Assembly (NCBI GenBank): GCA_002307055.1
Contig: DBTM01000038.1
Location: 1-36,618 of the forward strand
Length of the DNA: 36,618 bases
Direction of reading: 5' to 3'
Source of the DNA: Clostridiales bacterium UBA1316
GTDB taxonomy: Bacteria > Bacillota > Clostridia > Oscillospirales > Oscillospiraceae
Positions within the stretch are counted from its first letter, which is position 1. Every line of letters starts with the position of its first letter. Shown here in pieces: positions 32,040-36,618 of the stretch. The translations under genes and the position numbers were made by a program. The notes under the pieces are model-generated. The model saw nothing but the letters and a program-made list of their open reading frames with translations, had not been told where the DNA came from and made no database searches.

Positions 32040-32246
32040 TCACTTTGGAAGTTTATCCGAAAACATGGTGAGGTTGAGCGTAACGTGTTCTGTGTCAGAA
32101 AAATCAGGAGGCTCACCGTCCACAATCATCCCGTGGAGCAGCAGAGCGACTGTGATTGTTTGGATAACGTTTTTTCACTCATTACGGATAAGGTCATGCA
32201 TATGCGGACGATAAAGCGGCTTTTTCGTTTCAAGGCTTTTTCGAGA
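32040..32246 (-). pseudogene. Gene remnant of unknown family
   Basis: The minus strand reads SRKSLETKKPLYRPHMHDLI, then RNE, an in-frame TGA (32175-32177), then KNVIQTITVALLLHGMIVDG, EPPDFSDTEHVTLNLTMF and SDKLPK with a stop at 32040-32042. The good codon flow on both sides of the TGA suggests the end of an old gene. There is no start codon; at the 5' side the frame runs into a stop and a GGGACGGT repeat end (32250-32257). I cannot name the family. Confidence 0.5.
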
Positions 32247-32262
32247 TTACCGTCCCTTTGCC

Positions 32263-32541
32263 TTATTCCTCGACGGGGGGAGCGATGTCGAGGAAGGAAA
32301 CGAGTTTGTTTTTGTCGAGGATATAATTGAGGGTCCACTGGTTGTTGGCCAGGACGACGGGGCGCTCGTATTGGTCTTCGACAACGACGGCGTCGTAGTA
32401 GCCGATATTTTCCTTGGTAAATTTCTCGGCGGAAATTACCCAACGGGCAACGGTGAAGGGAAGCGTTCTGATGCGGATTTCGACGTTGTACTCGTTTTTG
32501 AGGCGGTATTCGAGAACCTCAAGCCAGAATGCAAAGAGGTA
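32263..32541 (-). pseudogene. prfC: C-terminal fragment of peptide chain release factor 3
   Basis: About 90 residues on the minus strand match the end of RF3: LEVLEYRLKNEYNVEIRIRT corresponds to the family LQFEVLEYRLKxEYNV, followed by LPFTVARWV and the usual ending with YILDKNKLVSFLDIAP. A full RF3 is about 530 aa, so the GTPase domain and most of the rest are gone. An open frame continues 5' to 32709, but that part is made of repeat sequence (32543-32680) and is not RF3-like. It is probably non-functional; an intact prfC may exist elsewhere. Confidence 0.8.
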
Positions 32542-32542
32542 G

Positions 32543-32680
32543 GGGACGGTTAGAAATTGCTGATAAACCCACGAAATGTCATCCCGAGCAGGCGACATAA
32601 ATGTCGCCTTGAGAGGGATCTTTAAAACATTGCATTTACAGGCATTAAAAGATTCTTCGCTGCGCTCAGAACCGTCCCGA
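32543..32680. repeat. Nested dispersed repeat with inverted GGGACGGTT ends
   Basis: GGGGACGGTT at 32543-32552 and AACCGTCCC at 32671-32679 face each other. Inside is gtcatcccgagcaggcgaca, with a small GGCGACA/TGTCGCC hairpin, then gagagggatcttt and, near the right end, aaagattcttcgctgcgctc. The last two pieces are the opposite-facing ends of a common bacterial intergenic repeat (GTCAT-CCGAGC...AGATTCTTCGCTGCGCTCAGAA). Confidence 0.65.
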
Positions 32681-32733
32681 TTTTTTCTACCATCGGGGGC
32701 GAACTTCAAACCGTCTCCTTTATCACGCAGCGG

Positions 32734-33327
32734 TTAACCAGCTAAGTTATTAACCACCCACTTGTTTTCTTTCCATCCAGAGTATCCAAGCGGGGGAATA
32801 GGGGTTTCTTTTTTAAGAATAGCTTTTAGTGATGGTATCTTTGTTTTGATGATGCCCCATTCGCTGGAATCATCTGATTTGATGTAACACAACGTTTCTT
32901 TTCCCGACACAAAATACACATATGAATCGTCATAAGTTGCTAAATAAATGAGCAGTCCTCTTTTGTAGAAATCCTCAGCATTGTCATATGTCAGCGTAAA
33001 ACCGTTGTTCTTCTTATCCCCCAATTTGAAGTTAACCACAACTGATCCGTCACCTAATTCAGGCAGATCATATGACTGTGGCTCTAACTCGAAAACACCT
33101 TTTTTTATTTCCAGAATGTCATCACCAAAGTGTTCACCATTTTTATAGTGCTTTATTGTAATCACCGGTTTATTCGGAGGATAAAATCCTGAATACAGCA
33201 CAAGGGATAACTTATGCGGCGCGCTTTTCGTCGGATAGACTGCATAGGGAATTAGGTCGAACTTAATGGCTATAAAAGCACTTATAATACAGCACGCGCC
33301 GACAATAATCAAAATACGTTTTTTCAT
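32734..33327 (-). CDS. Membrane-anchored protein of unknown function, possible immunity protein
   Basis: 197 aa. MKKR leads to one hydrophobic segment (about 5-22, ILIIVGACCIISAFIAIKF), then an outside domain of about 170 residues rich in Tyr, Lys and Asp, ending WKENKWVVNNLAG. AAGGA lies 11 nt before the ATG. It follows the Rhs tip by about 50 bp on the same strand, the classic position of an immunity gene for an Rhs toxin, and is more AT-rich than the chromosome around it. No family is recognised; the immunity role is inferred from position only. Confidence 0.6.
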   Translation of the reverse strand: MKKRILIIVGACCIISAFIAIKFDLIPYAVYPTKSAPHKLSLVLYSGFYPPNKPVITIKHYKNGEHFGDDILEIKKGVFELEPQSYDLPELGDGSVVVNFKLGDKKNNGFTLTYDNAEDFYKRGLLIYLATYDDSYVYFVSGKETLCYIKSDDSSEWGIIKTKIPSLKAILKKETPIPPLGYSGWKENKWVVNNLAG

Positions 33328-33378
33328 TTTAATAAATATCCTTCTTTAGTATGGTTAAGGACAATAACATGTTTTGGA

Positions 33379-34300
33379 TTATCCATGCGGATAGTAAATG
33401 TTCGTACTCGTTAAAGTGCTAGGTTGCGGTAACCTCCATGCTTCGCCGGGTCCTGCAGCCCAAGGGCCACGTAAACTTCTCCAATCACCATATTGAGGGT
33501 CACCTAATCCATGTCTTTCTGCCCATGTCCCACAAACATCCTGATAATCTGATTTGCCGTAACCATTTAAACCGAATCCTCCGGCAAATGCAACAGTCTT
33601 CCCACCCGTTTTATCAGCCTACTTCTGAGCAAAATTGCCATTGCCAAAAGTGTTTCCAGTACGACACGAATAGAAATAAGATACACAACCACTTGCAAAT
33701 GCAGAACTGCTGATATTCGTTGTCATGTCCTCAGTATACCAGCTAAGATTCTGAATTGCATTGCCATGCATATCAAGTCCAAAGGTAATAGCATAGTGCC
33801 CAGCAGTAACATCGTAAGCATGAGCAAAAACATAGAAGCCGGTAATGGGATCGTTTGCTCTGTTTCCGCTACCGTCTATCCTGCCAGTATTGATGTAGCT
33901 TGTTAGTTGCTCTGTGCTGCTAAATAATACCAGCTTAATGCCCCGGTCTTCAGCAGCTTGTACAATTGCGTCGCGCTGACCTGGCGTCCAACCTGTATCA
34001 GCGACGAGAAGAGTTGCACCGCCATCTAACTGAGATATTTGAAGTAAGGCGCTGTCGACGAATTCATATTGATAAGGCTTACCATCGCCCGGATGGTAAG
34101 CTCCACCCGACACAACAATTTGTTCAAGACCGGTCGGATCGAAGAAGTAAATTGGGTTATTATAGCAATATGTATACCAGTTAAGTCCAGACATTGCTGG
34201 GTCTTCACTCAAGAAGCAGCCTGTTGTTGGATCATAATTTCTTGCCCGCAGGTAGTAGGTATTCGTCTCTAAATCTAGATACTCGCCGCAATATCCATAC
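33379..34300 (-). pseudogene. C-terminal tip of an Rhs/YD-repeat protein, interrupted and with an amber codon
   Basis: From the junction at 34300 the frame reads YGYCGEYLDLETNTYYLRAR, NYDPTTGCFLSEDP, WYTYCYNNPIYFFDPTGL, the conserved Rhs-associated core. A variable tip follows: a Rossmann-like start (TLLVADTGWTPGQRDAIVQA), FYVFAHAYD, and FYSCRTG, then NFAQK. At 33619-33621 there is an in-frame TAG, after which the same frame continues (ADKTGGKTVAFAGGFGLNG, then CGTWAERHGLGDPQYGDW) to a stop at 33379-33381. The continuing frame looks like the true end of the domain. The body of the Rhs protein is missing; the gene is cut by the recombinase element. The His...Cys arrangement resembles caspase/CHAT-like (clan CD) peptidases. 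Confidence 0.85.
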
Positions 34301-34311
34301 TTAGAGACGAA
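34262..34311. other. 11-bp inverted repeat across the recombinase/Rhs junction, candidate attachment site
   Basis: TTCGTCTCTAA (34262-34272) and TTAGAGACGAA (34301-34311) are exact reverse complements 28 nt apart. The right arm includes the recombinase stop codon and the left arm lies inside the Rhs core codons. Inverted arms around a short centre are typical of serine recombinase binding sites. The exact crossover cannot be read from one end. Confidence 0.5.
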
Positions 34312-35890
34312 CTACCCCAACAAAACGGTAATAAATAGTTATTTCTATGTTTTTCACGCCATCTATGATCTGTGCCTCGCCAATGGTTATCTTTTCTACA
34401 AGCTCGCCTAAAACGATTCTGTCCAGTTCCTGAAGATCGGCGTAATTCCTGATAAGCTCGAGCCACTCTGAAGTATCTCGTTTACTCATGTTTAAAAGCT
34501 CGATTTCCACCCTGAGAACCTCACGCCTCTTTTCCAAGGCAGTTTGTTCGGCCTCATACTTTTCAGAAAGCTTGCGATAACGGTTATCGCTTAGTTCGCC
34601 GACAACCTTATCCTCATAAAGCTGCTCCATAATTCGGTCAAGCTCCGAGAAGCGCGTTTCAGCGGCTTTCAGCTCCTCAGTATAAGCATAAATTTGCTTT
34701 TCTTCCTTGTTGCCGTTTAGAGCTGCTAGCTTTGACACAAGGCCGTCCGTATCCTCCTGCGCCATTCTCGCATATCTGCGAATATCATCCAAAACCACCT
34801 TTGCCAAGACCTGTTTGTTCATATAGTGCTGCGTGCAGTGATCTAAGCCTTTTCGCCGGTATAGTCCGCAGGAGTAATACTCTGTTCCATACCGTCTGGC
34901 ATACGCTAACGCATAACCGCAATCGGCACACTTAATGAAGCCTGCGAAAAGCTGCATCTCATTGCTGCGCAGCACTCTTTTTCTCGAATCAAGGCACTTT
35001 TGAACATAGTTCCAGAGGTCTTCACTGATAATAGGCTCGTGCGTACTTGGCGTGATAATCCATTCCTCGCTTGGTTTACGCTTACTCGGTGTGCGTTTAA
35101 ACCGTGCGCATTCATAGATGCCTTGCACCATATCGCCTTTGTAAATACGGCTTCGGAGCATTTGATGGATGGTTTCCGGTGTCCAAGCGTATTGAAGCTG
35201 AGGCGTTTTGTAATAGGCGGGGCATAACTTTTCATGATGATTTCGGGGGCTGAGCAAACCTTCTTTGTTTAAGACTTTGGCAATATACGGCGTACCATGA
35301 CCGGAAGCGCACATTTCAAAAATACGCATGACCACCGCCGCACCGCTTTCTTCAATGACAAGCCGGTTCTTATTCGACGGGTCTTTCATGTAACCATAAG
35401 GCGCTCGGTTACTGAGGAATTCGCCATTCTGCTTCTTTGCCCGAACCGCCGACCGCACCTTCTTGGATATATCCTTTGAGTACATTTCATTGAGGATATT
35501 CTTGAACGGCGCTATGTCGTTATCTGAGTTCTTGGTGTCAATACCATCGTTCAGAGCGACAAACCGCACGCCACGGTCAGGAAAGTAAATTTCGGTATAC
35601 TGCCCCGTCATGATGTAGTTTCTGCCCAGCCTTGATAGGTCTTTGACGACCACCATATTGATTTTACCTGCTTCAACATCGTCAATCATCCGTTGAAAGT
35701 CCGGCCTGTTAAAGTTTGTCCCTGTATAGCCATCGTCAACATAGAAGTCGAAAACCGTCCACCCGTTATCACGCACATGCTTTTCACGCATTGTTTTCTG
35801 AGATGTAATACTGGAGCTATCACCGCTGCCGATATCGTCTTTAGACAACCTGCAATAGATTCCGACGTTGTATTGCTCGTGTTTCTTCAT
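34301..35890 (-). CDS. Large serine recombinase of a mobile element
   Basis: 529 aa. The resolvase catalytic domain starts GIYCRLSKDD (Ser16 as nucleophile), then DGYTGTNFNRPDFQRMIDDV and VVKDLSRLGRNY. The recombinase domain follows with GYMKDPSNKNRLVI and WTPETIHQMLRSRIYKGD. A zinc ribbon (IKCADCGYAL, YYSCGLYRR, DHC), a coiled coil (about 400-470) and a DUF4368-like end complete it. It is of the TndX/TnpX class that excises and inserts conjugative or mobilisable elements without a host factor. The start is ATG 35890, with AAGGAGGT 4 nt upstream; an in-frame start at 35917 precedes that site. The gene lies at the very edge of its element, next to the Rhs fragment. Confidence 0.95.
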   Translation of the reverse strand: MKKHEQYNVGIYCRLSKDDIGSGDSSSITSQKTMREKHVRDNGWTVFDFYVDDGYTGTNFNRPDFQRMIDDVEAGKINMVVVKDLSRLGRNYIMTGQYTEIYFPDRGVRFVALNDGIDTKNSDNDIAPFKNILNEMYSKDISKKVRSAVRAKKQNGEFLSNRAPYGYMKDPSNKNRLVIEESGAAVVMRIFEMCASGHGTPYIAKVLNKEGLLSPRNHHEKLCPAYYKTPQLQYAWTPETIHQMLRSRIYKGDMVQGIYECARFKRTPSKRKPSEEWIITPSTHEPIISEDLWNYVQKCLDSRKRVLRSNEMQLFAGFIKCADCGYALAYARRYGTEYYSCGLYRRKGLDHCTQHYMNKQVLAKVVLDDIRRYARMAQEDTDGLVSKLAALNGNKEEKQIYAYTEELKAAETRFSELDRIMEQLYEDKVVGELSDNRYRKLSEKYEAEQTALEKRREVLRVEIELLNMSKRDTSEWLELIRNYADLQELDRIVLGELVEKITIGEAQIIDGVKNIEITIYYRFVGVVRL

Positions 35891-35990
35891 ACTTACCTCC
35901 TTAAGAAGAAACAACAAGCCGTTCTTGATGAATTATACATATTTTACCTCAATTTTCTATTTCTCACAAGAACGGTTATGCTGTTTTTCC

Positions 35991-36278
35991 CTAAGTTGGT
36001 TTATTTGTTTCCACCAGTTTGCGGATTATAATGCTTTTCATAGCTTCTTCAAGCTGTGTCTGTTCTGTGAAAACACTCTTGATATGTATTTTCATGTTAT
36101 CAATGATGATCTCACGTTCAATGATCTTCGCTGTTTTATGCTTTCCATCAGGTTCTATATCCCTGCGCTTGTTTCTCGATTTGCCCTCTCCAAGTTTTAG
36201 TTCACCGCATCTATCATTCAGTTTTATCCGTATCCAGTTCCATAATTCTTGCAAATAGTTGCTGATTTTTCTTCTCAT
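35991..36278 (-). CDS. Small TnpW-like element protein
   Basis: 95 aa. A basic first half (RKISNYLQELWNWIRIKLN, then KSRNKRRDIEPDGKHK) leads to REIIIDNMKIHIKSVFTEQT followed by QLEEAMKSIIIRKL. The second half resembles the short TnpW-type proteins coded just before recombinases in Tn4451-like and related Clostridial elements, by pattern only. It lies 100 bp upstream of the recombinase on the same strand, with AAAGGA before its ATG. Function unknown, possibly a helper of transposition or regulation. Confidence 0.55.
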   Translation of the reverse strand: MRRKISNYLQELWNWIRIKLNDRCGELKLGEGKSRNKRRDIEPDGKHKTAKIIEREIIIDNMKIHIKSVFTEQTQLEEAMKSIIIRKLVETNKPT

Positions 36279-36618
36279 TTTGTCTTCCTTTCCGAATAGA
36301 TTCTTTTTCCGGCACGGTAATCTTTACATGGGGTTTCAGGGGCGCAAGCACCTGACAAGTGTATTTTGCCGTCACGATGACGGCAAAATGTCATGCTTGC
36401 AAATGCAAAACAGAATGTTGTACTAAAACGCTAAGTATCTTCATTACGGACAATTAATAGTCTGTTTTTTCGATTGTAGGTCCCACCTCTAGCTATAATC
36501 ACCTAGCCGGAAGAAAAATGTCCCTCATAATCCATGACATTTTTAGGTCAAAAGTAGCCCCGCTAATTGTACAAATTTTCTCGGTAATTTTTGGTAAGCG
36601 TCAAATAACAGGGCGCAT
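36279..36618. other. Gene-free segment of the mobile element with strong hairpin
   Basis: No reading frame of interest was found. ATTTTGCCGTCA-CGA-TGACGGCAAAAT (about 36362-36388) is a perfect 12-bp stem with 3-nt loop, flanked by gcaagcacctgacaagtg on the left and catgcttgcaaatgcaaaac on the right. From memory, such GCCGTC hairpins with GCTTGC flanks recur near mobilisation genes of Clostridial elements. A role as terminator, attenuator or part of a transfer origin is open. Confidence 0.5.

Larger units (their letters stand above)
34301..36618. mobile_element. Left end of an integrated element (continues beyond the window)
   Basis: It contains the large serine recombinase, a small TnpW-like gene and a gene-free segment with a long hairpin. 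The left edge is placed at the recombinase stop codon because the next base begins Rhs coding sequence. The right edge, the remaining genes and the 5' part of the Rhs gene are outside the window. Confidence 0.75.

Noticed and set aside
31492..32043. 183-codon open frame on the minus strand opposite the SpoIIAA-like gene
   Set aside because: It runs antisense through a gene with better codon pattern, ribosome binding site and promoter, and crosses the terminator hairpin at 31980-32027. The protein shows no recognisable domain.
32542..32709. N-terminal extension of the prfC fragment as a real protein
   Set aside because: This part of the open frame is made of dispersed repeat sequence (GGGACGGTT ends, AGATTCTTCGCTGCGCTC) and has no RF3 similarity.
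33619..33621. Recoding of TAG (for example pyrrolysine) in the Rhs tip
   Set aside because: TAG is used as a normal stop by cphA and the GT14 gene in the same window, and no downstream recoding structure or Pyl genes are visible. A nonsense mutation is simpler.
1..36618. tRNA or rRNA genes
   Set aside because: I looked for cloverleaf-like segments with TTCGA-type arms and for rRNA signatures on both strands and saw none; a tRNAscan or Rfam search would be decisive.

Overview
The window looks like a chromosomal segment of a Gram-positive, low-to-mid GC Clostridia-type bacterium, probably Oscillospirales/Ruminococcaceae-like. Three things point there: a T-box leader in front of methionyl-tRNA synthetase, an SLH-anchored cell surface (an S-layer-type protein and an SLH phosphoesterase), and DegV, CDGSH and large serine recombinase proteins typical of Firmicutes. 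The taxonomic placement is inference; there is no rRNA or tRNA gene here.

Layout. 1-4645 (+): a compact cyanophycin operon, with a beta-aspartyl dipeptidase (iadA type), cyanophycinase (cphB) and cyanophycin synthetase (cphA), so synthesis and complete breakdown of the Asp-Arg storage polymer are co-transcribed. A GT14-type glycosyltransferase (-) meets cphA tail to tail with a 4-nt overlap. 5761-6751 (+): a MerR HTH fused to a degenerate GGDEF domain, behind a promoter with the long spacer and dyad expected of MerR autoregulation. 6818-8685 (-): a [4Fe-4S] aldo/keto reductase and a TetR regulator. 8965-10700 (+): a two-gene ABC-2 exporter. 10966-11527 (-): an AT-rich gene broken by frameshifts. 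11610-14888 (-): a putative lipoprotein, a VOC protein and an SLH-anchored metallophosphoesterase. 15058-18078 (-): a 1006-aa PAS/GAF/GGDEF/HD-GYP c-di-GMP protein. Then come a universal stress protein (+), a B12-type radical SAM enzyme (-), a LysM protein (+), an S-layer protein (+), an SPFH protein (+), metG with its T-box (-), an XRE/membrane regulator (-) divergent from degV and a PAP2-like membrane protein (+), an orphan 24-codon gene with its own promoter and terminator, a conserved Clostridial protein of unknown function ending in a tandem repeat, a double CDGSH iron-sulfur protein, and a small SpoIIAA-like protein.

The last 4.6 kb is a plastic region. It holds a mosaic of repeat fragments and gene remnants (including a C-terminal piece of release factor 3, prfC), a possible immunity gene, the C-terminal tip of an Rhs/YD-repeat protein with a protease-like tip and an in-frame amber codon, and a mobile element whose large serine recombinase gene ends exactly where the Rhs fragment begins. 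An 11-bp inverted repeat spans that junction. The element continues past the right edge.

Two families of short dispersed repeats run through the intergenic regions: a GGGGACGGTTC/REP-like family, which twice forms a ~100-110-nt composite with an AT dyad and a long hairpin, and a CTCCTTTGGCAAAGGAG/TGAGGATTGTCCC family.
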